DNA of 18,890 nucleotides from Burkholderiaceae bacterium (GCA_017853735.1 JAFMJA010000021.1:1-18890); one strand, 5' to 3'. Shown: positions 6,327 to 14,231, counted from the stretch's first letter. Translations and numbers: made by a program. Notes: generated by a model from the sequence alone, not told the origin.

Positions 6327-8117
6327 TCATTCCCCCAGCACCACGCCTTCACGCCGTGGATCGGCACCGCCCACAAAGCCCTGCGCAGTTTCTTGCAAGA
6401 CATGCAGGCCACTGACAAAAGGGACTTCTTCCACCTGATGGCCGCGCGCCTTGAGGACATCAAAGGTCGCCCTGGGAAAGCGGCCTTGTTCGAGCAGGGT
6501 CGGGCCATTGAAGCTGCCGAAATTTGGCAAGTCGATCGCCTGTTGGGGGGATAAACCCCACTGCAAGGTCCCAATCAGGCTTTTGGCGGTGTAATGGATG
6601 ATGCCCGGCCCACCGGGCGAGCCGGTGCTTAAGACCCATGCGCCGTCAGACCGTCGAAACACCAGGGTGGGGCTCATGCTCGAGCGTGGCCGCTTGCCAG
6701 CTTGCACTCGGTTGGCGATCGGCCGACCTTGTGCGTCTGTGGGAAGAAAAGAAAAATCGGTCAACTGGTTGTTGAGCAGAAATCCACCTGGCAAGCCGGT
6801 GCCGCCATCGGACATCAGGTGTGCGCCCCATACCGCTTCGATGGTCGAGGTCATGGACACCACCCGGCCCTGCCCATCCACCACATTCAGATGGCTGGTG
6901 CCGTACTCCTCTTGTGCGAGCTGAGGCGCATAGGCACTGCGCCAGCCAGCGGGCTGACCCGCAGAGGCGCTGCCCATGCTATGCGGACCGACCAGAGCCG
7001 CGCGTTGGCGCAGATAGTCTGGCGCCAACAGGCTGCGCCAATCTCCAGCGGGTGGCTCGACAAAATCCGGGTCGGCGACATATTGAGCCCGGTCGGCAAA
7101 GGCCAGACGGGAAACTTCTGTGTAGTCATGCAACCAGGATGGGGAAGGCAAGCCATCCTTCAAGCCCATACCAAGATCTGGCAGATGCACCAGCATGCCC
7201 AGCATCTGCATGATGGCGAGATGCCCGGATGAAGGGGGTGGGAAACCGCACACCCGCCAAAGCTCACGCCAATCGGTACACAGCGCTGTGCGTTGCCTGG
7301 GCCGGTAGTCCACCAGATCCTGCTCACTCAGCCTGCCCGGATTCAGCGCATGCTTGCGCACCCTTTGCACCATGTCGGCGGCAATCGGGCCGCGGTAAAA
7401 GACATCACTCCCGCCCTGCGAGACCTGGCGCAGCACCTGCGCCAAGGCCGGATTGCGCAAGCGATAGCCCACCGGGTGGGGCTGGCCTTGGGGAGCGTAA
7501 TAAAGCGCCCGTGCCAAGGGGTCTTTTTGCAGATGTTCAGCGCCAGCCAGCAGCTGGCTGTGCAAGCGTGGGCTAACCGCAAAGCCCTTCTCGGCGAGCT
7601 GGATGGCCGGTTCAAATAGCCGGCCCCAGGGCAGCCTTCCATGCTGGCGGTGTGCCTGCTCCAGCATACGCAACAGTCCGGGCACGCCGACTGCGCGTCC
7701 GCCGACCACCGCTTGCATAAACTGCATGGGGCGGCCATCTGGCTGAAGAAACAATTGTTCGTCTGCCTGCGCAGGAGCGGTTTCTCGGCCATCCCAGGCC
7801 TCAATGGACCGGCCATCCCAGTGCAACAAAAAGGCACCTCCACCGATACCACTGGCCTGGGGTTCAACCAGGGTCAGCACCATCTGCATCGCGATGGCGG
7901 CGTCCAGGGCTGAGCCCCCCGCACGCAAGATCTGGATTCCGGCCTGGCTGGCCAGTGGATGAGCGGCGGCCACCGCAAAACGCTTTGCGGGTGGCTCAGC
8001 CCATGCTGTGCGCCAACCAGCCAGGGCAAGCAGTGTCAGCGCCACGGCCAAGCCCTGTTGAAGCAGCCATCGGCAGCATTGCATTTTTGCGCTCTGAGCC
8101 ATCAGAGACCAGGCCAT
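6327..8117 (-). CDS. ggt: Gamma-glutamyltransferase (glutathione hydrolase), periplasmic
   Basis: An Ntn-hydrolase proenzyme of about 596 residues that cleaves the gamma-glutamyl bond of glutathione and related peptides. From the ATG at 8117 a short N-tail leads to a hydrophobic stretch ending TAWA, a likely signal peptide. The large-subunit part has ASGIGGGAF and WDGRETAP, the latter holding the gamma-glutamyl-carboxylate-binding Arg. Autocleavage should occur before Thr407 in EEYGTSHLNVVD, and the small subunit continues with MTSTIE, MSPTLVF and GSPGG. The residue four after the nucleophilic Thr is Asn, where Ser/Thr is usual, and the later aromatic-Gly pair is Trp-Gly; these are mild deviations. 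The frame is open up to 8255, but that would overlap the upstream gene. Internal ATGs at 8102 and 8084 are alternative starts, and none has a clear ribosome-binding site. It follows the Trp-rich gene by 25 bases. Confidence 0.9.
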   Translation of the reverse strand: MAWSLMAQSAKMQCCRWLLQQGLAVALTLLALAGWRTAWAEPPAKRFAVAAAHPLASQAGIQILRAGGSALDAAIAMQMVLTLVEPQASGIGGGAFLLHWDGRSIEAWDGRETAPAQADEQLFLQPDGRPMQFMQAVVGGRAVGVPGLLRMLEQAHRQHGRLPWGRLFEPAIQLAEKGFAVSPRLHSQLLAGAEHLQKDPLARALYYAPQGQPHPVGYRLRNPALAQVLRQVSQGGSDVFYRGPIAADMVQRVRKHALNPGRLSEQDLVDYRPRQRTALCTDWRELWRVCGFPPPSSGHLAIMQMLGMLVHLPDLGMGLKDGLPSPSWLHDYTEVSRLAFADRAQYVADPDFVEPPAGDWRSLLAPDYLRQRAALVGPHSMGSASAGQPAGWRSAYAPQLAQEEYGTSHLNVVDGQGRVVSMTSTIEAVWGAHLMSDGGTGLPGGFLLNNQLTDFSFLPTDAQGRPIANRVQAGKRPRSSMSPTLVFRRSDGAWVLSTGSPGGPGIIHYTAKSLIGTLQWGLSPQQAIDLPNFGSFNGPTLLEQGRFPRATFDVLKARGHQVEEVPFVSGLHVLQETAQGFVGGADPRREGVVLGE

Positions 8118-8142
8118 GCAGTCGGTCCGGCAGTCTGCACTC

Positions 8143-8385
8143 TCAATGACTGTCTTGCCGGCCCTGTCCCATGGCTTCGCGTTGGCGCTCGATCCGGTCG
8201 CTGCGGCGGCGTTCTTCGCGTTCGATGGCCTTGCGCCGGGTATAGCCCGATGCATCAGCCCAGGCCCACCAGGCTACGGTCAAGGCAAAGGGCAAGAGCA
8301 CCAGCCACCAACTCCAGGCGGCCACTGGAGCCACTTCAAAATATTTCAGCACCAGAAGAACTATGCCAAGACCCAGCAAAATCAT
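8143..8385 (-). CDS. Small Trp-rich membrane protein (TIGR04438-like)
   Basis: An 80-residue protein with a hydrophobic N-terminus (residues 1-13), a second hydrophobic stretch (about 23-43) holding six tryptophans (24, 26, 27, 39, 40, 42), and a highly charged tail full of Arg and Glu (49-70). This matches the architecture of the 'small Trp-rich protein' family TIGR04438, known to me from Burkholderiales, whose function is unknown. An AAGGA Shine-Dalgarno sequence stands 5 bases before the ATG, which makes a real gene likely. It precedes ggt by 25 bases on the same strand and is divergent from the cytochrome c gene, so a shared transcript with ggt is plausible. The charged tail should be cytoplasmic by the positive-inside rule. 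Function not inferable. Confidence 0.85.
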   Translation of the reverse strand: MILLGLGIVLLVLKYFEVAPVAAWSWWLVLLPFALTVAWWAWADASGYTRRKAIEREERRRSDRIERQREAMGQGRQDSH

Positions 8386-8485
8386 TGCAATCCTTCATCG
8401 TGAATGTGGCATTGGAGCAAAAACGTCAACCGTAGCCACTACAATTGCGTTCTTGTTGAACTTTAACCCAACCTACGAGGAATCG
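8386..8485. promoter_or_regulatory. Divergent intergenic region, small Trp-rich gene / cytochrome c gene
   Basis: One hundred bases separate the two starts. TACAAT (8440-8445) is a possible -10 for the cytochrome gene, but no convincing -35 sits 16-18 bases upstream. The cytochrome ribosome-binding site GAGGA is at 8477-8481, and that of the Trp-rich gene (AAGGA on the minus strand) is at 8391-8395. Confidence 0.35.
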
Positions 8486-8791
8486 ATGAAACGTGCTCTG
8501 TTTGCCCTGGTCGCTGCTGTTTCCGTGACTGCGCCCGCCTTTGCTGACCAAGCCCTGGCGACTTCCAAGAACTGCATGGCTTGCCATGCTGTGGACAAAA
8601 AGTTAGTAGGGCCGTCTTACAAAGACGTCGCCAAAAAATATGCCAGCGACAAAGCTGCTGCCGACATGCTGGTTGGTAAGGTGATCAAGGGCGGTTCTGG
8701 CACCTGGGGCCCGGTTCCCATGCCGGCCAATCCACAAGTCAGTGAGGCCGATGCCAAGAAGCTGGTTGCCTGGATTTTGGCCACCAAATAA
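8486..8791 (+). CDS. Small periplasmic class I cytochrome c (c-551/c8-like)
   Basis: A 101-residue precursor of a monoheme electron carrier. The signal peptide covers residues 1-20 (MKRALFALVA..., cleavage after AFA). The heme site is Cys30-Met-Ala-Cys33-His34. LVGPSYKDVAKKY follows, as in c-551-type cytochromes, and Met79 in GPVPMPANP is the expected sixth heme ligand. The C-terminal helix DAKKLVAWIL is typical. The ATG at 8486 is chosen because it gives a proper signal peptide and follows a GAGGA ribosome-binding site by 4 bases; the frame is open upstream to 8363, but that extension has no family match. The mature protein of about 81 residues fits the family. It likely shuttles electrons between periplasmic dehydrogenases or the bc1 complex and terminal oxidases. 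Single-gene transcript ending at the strong hairpin just downstream. Confidence 0.95.
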   Translation: MKRALFALVAAVSVTAPAFADQALATSKNCMACHAVDKKLVGPSYKDVAKKYASDKAAADMLVGKVIKGGSGTWGPVPMPANPQVSEADAKKLVAWILATK

Positions 8792-8805
8792 GCTGATTCA
8801 AACCC

Positions 8806-8837
8806 AACAAAAAGCCCGCTCAAGCGGGCTTTTTGTT
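8806..8837. terminator. Bidirectional intrinsic terminator between cytochrome c gene and acs
   Basis: A perfect 14-bp inverted repeat (8806-8819 with 8824-8837) closes on a TCAA loop. Its core is AGCCCGC/GCGGGCT, flanked by A5 on the left and T5 on the right, so either strand gives a GC hairpin followed by a U-run. It lies 14 bases after the cytochrome stop and 18 bases beyond the acs stop, so it can end both convergent transcripts. Confidence 0.92.
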
Positions 8838-8855
8838 GCCTAAAGGGGTTTGTGC

Positions 8856-10850
8856 TCAGTTGGTCTGTGCCAGCTGCTCCAGAATGGCCGGGTTTTCCAG
8901 GGTGGTGGTGTCCTGGGTAATGGCCTCGCCTTTGGCCAGCGAACGCAGCAGCCTGCGCATGATCTTGCCCGAACGGGTTTTGGGCAGGTTGTCACCAAAA
9001 CGGATATCCCTGGGTTTGGCGATCGGCCCAATTTCCTTGGCGACCCAGTTGCGTAGCTCGGTGGCAAGCTGTCTGGCTTCCTCGCCAGTGGGGCGCGAGC
9101 GCTTGAGCACCACAAAAGCACAAATTGCCTCTCCGGTCACATCGTCTGGCCGGCCCACAACCGCAGCCTCAGCCACCAGATCGGTTTTGGCCACCAATGC
9201 AGACTCGATTTCCATGGTGCCCAGGCGGTGGCCTGACACATTGAGCACATCGTCGATGCGGCCGGTGATGCGGAAATAACCCCGGTCCTCACTGCGAACC
9301 GCGCCATCACCCGCCAGGTAATAACCGCCCAGTTCAGCAGGAAAGTAACTTTTCTTGAAACGCTCTGGATCGCCCCAGATGGTGCGGATCATCGAGGGCC
9401 ATGGTTTTTTGATCACCAGAATGCCGCCAGATCCCATGGGCATGTCTTTGCCGGTCTCGTCCACGATGGCTGCATTGATGCCAGGCAGGGGCAAGGTGCA
9501 GGAACCGGGAACTAGCGGCGTAGCGCCGGGCAGTGGGGTGATCACATGGCCACCCGTCTCCGTCTGCCAGAAGGTGTCGACAATCGGGCAACGCTCGCCG
9601 CCCACATGGCGGTAGTACCACATCCAGGCTTCAGGGTTGATCGGTTCGCCCACAGAGCCCAGCAGGCGCAGGCTGCTAAGGTTCCAGTTCCTGGGATGCA
9701 CATTGGCATCGGTCTCGGCCGCCTTGATCAGGGAGCGAATGGCAGTCGGTGCAGTGTAAAAAATGCTGACCTGGTGCTTCTCGATCATCTGCCAGAAGCG
9801 ACCGGCGTGCGGAAAGGTCGGCACGCCTTCAAAAATGACCTGGGTGGCGCCAGCCGCCAGAGGCCCGTAGGCCACATAGGTGTGACCAGTGATCCAGCCA
9901 ATGTCGGCTGTGCACCAGAAGACATCCTTGGGCTGAATATCAAAGGTCCACTCCATGGTCAGCTTGGCCCATAGCAGATAGCCCCCGGTGGCGTGCTGCA
10001 CCCCCTTGGGTTTGCCGGTAGAGCCCGAGGTATACAGAATGAACAGGGGATGCTCTGCACCCACCGCCACAGGCGCACAGTTGCTGCTCTGACCGGCCAG
10101 AACCTCGGTGAAAGTCTTGTCACGTCCAGCCAGCATATTGCAGGCAGTGCTGGTGCGCTGAAATACCAGCACGGTCTTGATCGACTCGCAGCCCCCCATG
10201 GCCAGTGCCTCATCGACAATCGCCTTGAGCGGGAGCTCTTTTCCGCCGCGCAACTGGTAATTGGCAGTGATGACCGCTACCGCACCCGCATCGATCACCC
10301 GCTCCTGCAGAGACTTGGCGGAAAAACCGCCAAACACCACCGAATGGGTGGCGCCGATACGAGCGCAGGCCTGCATGGCCACTACCCCCTCCACGGTCAT
10401 TGGCATGTAAATCAGTACCCGATCTCCCTTGCCGATCCCCTGGGCCTTGAGCGCGTTGGCAAACTGGCAGACCCTGGCCAGTAACTCCTTGTAGCTGACC
10501 AGGGAAACCTGGCCATCGTCCGACTCAAAGCGGATTGCAGTCTTGTGCTCGGTTGAAGTGCCGATGTGTTTGTCCAGGCAGTTGGCAGAAGCATTGAGTT
10601 CACCATCTTCGAACCATTTGTAAAAAGGCTTGTTCGACTGGTTGAGAACTCGGTTGAAAGGCTTGTTCCAAATCAGGTTCTCACGCGCCAGACGTGCCCA
10701 GGTGCCCTCGAAGTCACGCTCGAAGGTGTCACACATGGCCTGGTACTGCTTCATGCCAGAGACCCGAGCCGCTTTGACTGTGGCAGCAGATGGTGAAAAG
10801 ACGCGGTTCTCGACCAGGACGGATTGGATAGCTGAAGTGGGAGCGCTCAT
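8856..10850 (-). CDS. acs: Acetyl-CoA synthetase (AMP-forming)
   Basis: A 664-residue enzyme that activates acetate to acetyl-CoA through acetyl-AMP in the cytoplasm. The N-terminal domain typical of Acs is present (YQAMCDTFERDFEGTWARLARENLIW region, and WFEDGELNASANCLDKH). Core motifs are YTSGSTGKPKG, DVFWCTADIGWITGHTYVAYGPLA, VDTFWQTETGGH, YLAGDGA and the C-terminal PKTRSGKIMRR, whose Lys629 is the catalytic lysine that is reversibly acetylated in this family. The frame is open to an ATG at 10928, but the ATG at 10850 has a good GAGGA ribosome-binding site 7 bases upstream and gives the normal family N-terminus. It is divergent from the UPF0114-fumarase-murI unit and convergent with the cytochrome gene. 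Presence together with fumarase suits growth on acetate, though acs is widespread. Confidence 0.97.
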   Translation of the reverse strand: MSAPTSAIQSVLVENRVFSPSAATVKAARVSGMKQYQAMCDTFERDFEGTWARLARENLIWNKPFNRVLNQSNKPFYKWFEDGELNASANCLDKHIGTSTEHKTAIRFESDDGQVSLVSYKELLARVCQFANALKAQGIGKGDRVLIYMPMTVEGVVAMQACARIGATHSVVFGGFSAKSLQERVIDAGAVAVITANYQLRGGKELPLKAIVDEALAMGGCESIKTVLVFQRTSTACNMLAGRDKTFTEVLAGQSSNCAPVAVGAEHPLFILYTSGSTGKPKGVQHATGGYLLWAKLTMEWTFDIQPKDVFWCTADIGWITGHTYVAYGPLAAGATQVIFEGVPTFPHAGRFWQMIEKHQVSIFYTAPTAIRSLIKAAETDANVHPRNWNLSSLRLLGSVGEPINPEAWMWYYRHVGGERCPIVDTFWQTETGGHVITPLPGATPLVPGSCTLPLPGINAAIVDETGKDMPMGSGGILVIKKPWPSMIRTIWGDPERFKKSYFPAELGGYYLAGDGAVRSEDRGYFRITGRIDDVLNVSGHRLGTMEIESALVAKTDLVAEAAVVGRPDDVTGEAICAFVVLKRSRPTGEEARQLATELRNWVAKEIGPIAKPRDIRFGDNLPKTRSGKIMRRLLRSLAKGEAITQDTTTLENPAILEQLAQTN

Positions 10851-10857
10851 ATTTGTT

Positions 10858-10862
10858 TCCTC
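10858..10862 (-). promoter_or_regulatory. Ribosome-binding site of acs
   Basis: GAGGA on the minus strand, 7 bases before the ATG at 10850. It decides the start against the in-frame ATG at 10928. Confidence 0.7.
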
Positions 10863-11000
10863 ATTGATTGAACCGCCCACACAGTCGGGGCAATCGCTTA
10901 CAAGAATCTGACGGGATTTTCGCTGCAAAACTAAGGCAGAATTTGAATCTTAACCAAACTCGTTCACCGCCATACCCTGGCGGGTTGTACTTCATCTTCC
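10863..11000. promoter_or_regulatory. Divergent acs / UPF0114 intergenic region with a leader hairpin
   Basis: This stretch separates the divergent starts and should hold both promoters; I cannot place -35/-10 pairs with confidence. A perfect 6-bp inverted repeat, CCGCCA/TGGCGG (10967-10972 and 10978-10983, 5-base loop), lies 17 bases before the UPF0114 ATG. The bases between hairpin and ATG contain no Shine-Dalgarno sequence. Confidence 0.35.
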
Positions 11001-11612
11001 ATGTCTGACCTCACGCCTCATCCGCCGCAGCGCCCCTTGCGACCTATTCCCCGTATTATTTTCGCCAGTCGCTGGCTGCAGTTGCCCTTATACCTGGGGC
11101 TGATCGCTGCCCAAGGCGTCTATGTTTTTCACTTTTTGGTGGAACTGCTCCACTTGATCGAGGCCGCATTTGGCAATCAAGCCGCGCTGCAGGCTCTCGT
11201 TACCAGTATTGGCTACAAAGAGACTGCCGTTGGAGGCGGCCTCAACGAAACCATCATCATGCTGGTGGTGCTGGCACTGATCGATGTGGTCATGATTTCC
11301 AACCTCTTGATCATGGTGATTGTGGGAGGCTATGAAACCTTTGTCAGTCGCATGGACCTGGAAGGCCACCCCGATCAGCCCGAATGGCTGAGCCATGTCA
11401 ACGCCTCGGTTCTCAAGGTCAAGCTGGCCACTGCCATTATCGGGATCAGTTCGATTCATCTGCTCAAGACATTCATCAATGCGGCCAATTACGATGTCAA
11501 GGTACTGATGTGGCAAACCATCATCCATGTGACTTTCCTCTTAAGCGCATTGGCGATCGCCTATACCGACAAGTTATTGAACAGTGTGATCCATTCGGAT
11601 CAATCCCATTAA
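11001..11612 (+). CDS. UPF0114 (YqhA-like) inner-membrane protein
   Basis: A 203-residue integral membrane protein of the UPF0114/YqhA family, with no established function. It shows about four hydrophobic segments (roughly residues 26-50, 84-108, 139-158 and 170-188). The family-typical stretches are IIFASRWLQLPLYLGL near the N-terminus, IDVVMISNLLIMVIVGGYETFVS (94-116) between the second helix and the loop, and KLATAIIGISSIHLLKTFI (141-159). The charged termini and central loop carry ordinary soluble residues. The ATG at 11001 has no Shine-Dalgarno sequence and follows a small hairpin. The gene ends 25 bases before the fumarase ATG, so the two are probably cotranscribed; a functional link to fumarase is unknown. 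Confidence 0.93.
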   Translation: MSDLTPHPPQRPLRPIPRIIFASRWLQLPLYLGLIAAQGVYVFHFLVELLHLIEAAFGNQAALQALVTSIGYKETAVGGGLNETIIMLVVLALIDVVMISNLLIMVIVGGYETFVSRMDLEGHPDQPEWLSHVNASVLKVKLATAIIGISSIHLLKTFINAANYDVKVLMWQTIIHVTFLLSALAIAYTDKLLNSVIHSDQSH

Positions 11613-11637
11613 GTATTTTTTCTAACTCCTTCCAGCT

Positions 11638-13191
11638 ATGACAACCGCCATCAAGCAAAACGACCTGATCGATTCGATTGCCGCCGCCCTTCAATACATC
11701 AGCTACTACCACCCGGCTGATTACATCAGTCACCTGGCCCGCGCCTACGAACGCGAGCAAAGCCCAGCGGCCAAGGATGCGATTGCCCAGATCCTGACCA
11801 ACAGCAAGATGAGCGCGCTTGGACACCGCCCTATCTGCCAGGACACCGGCATCGTCAATGTCTTTCTCAAGGTTGGCATGGATGTGCGCTGGGAAGGTTT
11901 CAGCGGCAGCCTGGACGACGCCATCAATGAAGGCGTTCGTCGTGCCTACACCCACCCCGACAACAGCTTGCGCGCTTCGGTGCTGGATGACCCACAATTT
12001 CTGCGCAAAAACACCCGCGACAACACCCCGGCGGTGATCTTCACCGACATCGTGCCGGGCAACACCGTCGAAGTGACTGTGGCCGCCAAGGGAGGTGGCA
12101 GCGAAAACAAGAGCAAGATGGTGATGCTCAACCCCAGCGACTCCATTGTCGACTGGGTGCTCAAAACGGTCCCCACCATGGGCGCGGGCTGGTGTCCACC
12201 AGGCATGCTGGGCATCGGGATTGGTGGCACTGCCGAGAAAGCAGCCCTCATGGCCAAGGAAAGCCTGATGGAGGACATCGATATGTACCAGTTGCAGGCC
12301 AAAGCCGGCAAAGGTGAAAAACTTACCCAGACCGAGGAACTGCGGCTGGAGTTGCATGAAAAAGTCAATGCCCTGGGCATCGGCGCCCAGGGGCTGGGTG
12401 GTCTGACCACGGTGCTGGATGTCAAGATCAAGATGTACCCCACCCATGCTGCCAGCAAGCCGGTGGCCATGATTCCCAACTGCGCTGCCACCCGCCACGC
12501 GCATTTTGTGCTCGATGGCTCCGGACCGGTCTATCTGGACCCACCCAGCCTGGACCTCTGGCCCAAGGTGGACTGGACACCCGATACCCAGAAAAGCCAA
12601 CGCGTCAATCTCGACACCCTCACTCCGGCCGAAGTGGCCAGCTGGAAGCCCGGTCAGACCTTGCTGCTCAACGGCAGGCTACTCACTGGCCGAGATGCTG
12701 CCCACAAGCGCATCCAGGACATGCTGGCCAAAGGCGAGCCGCTGCCGGTGGACTTCACCAACCGGGTGATCTACTACGTGGGCCCGGTCGATCCGGTGCG
12801 CGACGAGGCGGTGGGCCCAGCTGGCCCCACCACCTCCACCCGGATGGACAAATTCACAGAAATGATGCTGGCCCAGACCGGCCTGATTTCCATGGTGGGC
12901 AAAGCCGAGCGCGGCCCCGAGGCGATTGCGGCCATCAAGAAACACAAGAGTGCTTATCTGATGGCGGTAGGTGGTGCCGCCTACCTGGTATCCAAGGCGA
13001 TCAAAAAGGCCAAGGTATTGGCCTTTGCCGATCTGGGCATGGAAGCGATCTACGAGTTCGAGGTGGTGGATATGCCGGTCACGGTGGCGGTGGATGCCGG
13101 TGGCACCAGCGCCCATATCACTGGCCCCGCCGAATGGAGCCAGCGCATCGCCAGTGGCGAGTTCAAAGGCATTGCCCTCACCACCGCTTGA
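11638..13191 (+). CDS. Fumarate hydratase class I (4Fe-4S, oxygen-sensitive type)
   Basis: A 517-residue single-chain class I fumarase, interconverting fumarate and L-malate in the TCA cycle. The three expected cluster ligands can be placed at Cys67 (ICQDTG), Cys186 (GWCPPGMLG) and Cys282 (IPNCAATRH); their spacing (119 and 96 residues) is close to that of the structurally known class I fumarases. Other conserved segments are GGGSENKSK (152-160), GIGIGGTAEKA (192-202) and the C-terminal-domain GPTTSTRMDKF and GGAAYLVSKAIKKAKV. Length is normal for the fused alpha-beta form (E. coli FumA/FumB-like). The ATG has no evident Shine-Dalgarno sequence and follows a T- and C-rich leader. The stop codon overlaps the TTG start proposed for murI, so the two are translationally linked. 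Confidence 0.96.
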   Translation: MTTAIKQNDLIDSIAAALQYISYYHPADYISHLARAYEREQSPAAKDAIAQILTNSKMSALGHRPICQDTGIVNVFLKVGMDVRWEGFSGSLDDAINEGVRRAYTHPDNSLRASVLDDPQFLRKNTRDNTPAVIFTDIVPGNTVEVTVAAKGGGSENKSKMVMLNPSDSIVDWVLKTVPTMGAGWCPPGMLGIGIGGTAEKAALMAKESLMEDIDMYQLQAKAGKGEKLTQTEELRLELHEKVNALGIGAQGLGGLTTVLDVKIKMYPTHAASKPVAMIPNCAATRHAHFVLDGSGPVYLDPPSLDLWPKVDWTPDTQKSQRVNLDTLTPAEVASWKPGQTLLLNGRLLTGRDAAHKRIQDMLAKGEPLPVDFTNRVIYYVGPVDPVRDEAVGPAGPTTSTRMDKFTEMMLAQTGLISMVGKAERGPEAIAAIKKHKSAYLMAVGGAAYLVSKAIKKAKVLAFADLGMEAIYEFEVVDMPVTVAVDAGGTSAHITGPAEWSQRIASGEFKGIALTTA

Positions 13192-14015
13192 GCCAGCCCG
13201 CGATTTCGGCACCGATTGGCGTTTTTGACAGCGGCATTGGCGGGCTCAGCATCCTGCGCGCGCTGCGCTCAGAGCTTCCCGCTGAGGGTTTTGTTTACCT
13301 GGCCGACAATGCCCACGCACCCTATGGCGAGCGCGATGATCCGTTCATCATGGAGCGTGCCTGCCTGATCAGCCAAGCGTTATTGGCGCAGCATCAGATC
13401 AAGGCGCTGGTAGTGGCTTGTAATACCGCCACCGCCGCAGCCATTCACCTGTTGCGCAACAACTATCCTGACTTGCCGATCATCGGGGTGGAACCTGCTC
13501 TCAAACCCGCCGCACAACTCAGCCGCAGCCATCGGGTAGGTGTCATGGCCACCCGCAGCACCCTGGCCAGCGTCAAATTTGCAGCTCTGCACGACAGCCT
13601 GAAAGATCAGGCCGAGTTCATCTGTCAGCCCTGCGACGGACTGGCCAGTGCCATCGAGTCCGCAGACCCCGCCTTGATCGAAAGCCTGTGCGAACGCTAC
13701 CTTGAGCAGATGGGCGTTTTGGGACACACTGAGCAAGGGATCGACCTGATCGTGCTGGGCTGTACCCACTACCCTCTTGCACAGGACATTCTGCACAAAA
13801 TAATCGAACAAACCGGGCAGACGGTGAACTTGCTCGACAGCGGTCCCCCTGTGGCCAGACAGACCCATAAAGTGCTTGAGCAGCATGGCTTGTTAAACCC
13901 CAGTCTGGATGCTGGGTATTGCAGCTACAGAGCGACGGCTGAAAGCCCGCAACTACAGCAAGCCATAGAGCGATGGCTTGGGCAAGAGGCCAGGGTAAAA
14001 GTACAAGCCCTTTAA
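13188..14015 (+). CDS. murI: Glutamate racemase
   Basis: A 275-residue cofactor-independent racemase making D-glutamate for peptidoglycan. The N-terminal IGVFDSGIGGLSILRAL places catalytic-site Asp14 and Ser15. The two acid/base cysteines are Cys78 in VVACNTATAAA and Cys192 in VLGCTHYPL. YLADNAHAPYGER and IGVEPALKPAA are also family marks. The only start close to the conserved N-terminus is a TTG at 13188 that shares bases with the fumarase TGA stop (TTGA). An in-frame ATG at 13134 lies deep inside the fumarase gene and would add 18 residues unlike the family. With no Shine-Dalgarno sequence, translation probably depends on ribosomes finishing fumarase. Length matches the family. Confidence 0.95.
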   Translation: MSQPAISAPIGVFDSGIGGLSILRALRSELPAEGFVYLADNAHAPYGERDDPFIMERACLISQALLAQHQIKALVVACNTATAAAIHLLRNNYPDLPIIGVEPALKPAAQLSRSHRVGVMATRSTLASVKFAALHDSLKDQAEFICQPCDGLASAIESADPALIESLCERYLEQMGVLGHTEQGIDLIVLGCTHYPLAQDILHKIIEQTGQTVNLLDSGPPVARQTHKVLEQHGLLNPSLDAGYCSYRATAESPQLQQAIERWLGQEARVKVQAL

Positions 14016-14087
14016 GTTCCAGCCCCAGATCAGGGCCCGGGGATGGCGATGATTGTTCGCGCCCCAGGAAAGGCAAAAACCGAAGAC

Positions 14088-14116
14088 AAAAAAAGCCTGC
14101 ATGACTGCAGGCTTTT
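14088..14116 (-). terminator. Intrinsic terminator downstream of tRNA-His (also facing murI)
   Basis: An 11-bp perfect stem (14091-14101 with 14106-14116) closes on a 4-base loop. On the minus strand it is followed by a run of seven T (A7 on the plus strand, 14088-14094), so it best serves the ppiD/tRNA-His transcript. On the plus strand it ends with only four T, but may still end the murI transcript. Confidence 0.85.
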
Positions 14117-14124
14117 CGATCTAC

Positions 14125-14201
14125 TGGGGTGGCTGATGGGACTCGAACCCACGACGACCAGAATCACAATCTGGGACTCTACCAACTGAGCTACAGCCAC
14201 C
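14125..14201 (-). tRNA. tRNA-His (anticodon GUG)
   Basis: The minus strand folds as a full cloverleaf of 77 bases including an encoded CCA. The acceptor arm begins GGTGGCTG and ends CAGCCACC; the first G is the extra G(-1) that marks histidine tRNAs. The D arm reads GCTCAGTTGGTAGAGT, and the T loop TTCGAGT has its GGG/CCC stem. The anticodon loop TTGTGAT gives GTG. It lies 30 bases after the ppiD stop and ends just before the intrinsic terminator, so it is likely made at least partly from the ppiD transcript. Confidence 0.97.
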
Positions 14202-14231
14202 GTAGGCTGGAAATTATACCGGCATGCCCCT

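Noticed and set aside
8118..8255. N-terminal extension of ggt from 8255
   Set aside because: It overlaps the well-supported small Trp-rich gene in another frame and puts about 60 residues before the signal peptide.
8363..8485. N-terminal extension of the cytochrome c gene from 8363
   Set aside because: It would bury the signal peptide and overlap the divergent Trp-rich gene; the ATG at 8486 has a ribosome-binding site.
10851..10928. N-terminal extension of acs from 10928
   Set aside because: It is encoded by the 5' leader. A good ribosome-binding site precedes the ATG at 10850.
11521..12600. 359-codon open frame antisense to fumarase
   Set aside because: It is a shadow of a GC-rich conserved gene, with a His/Gly/Val-rich composition that mirrors the sense codons; the sense frame is unquestionable.
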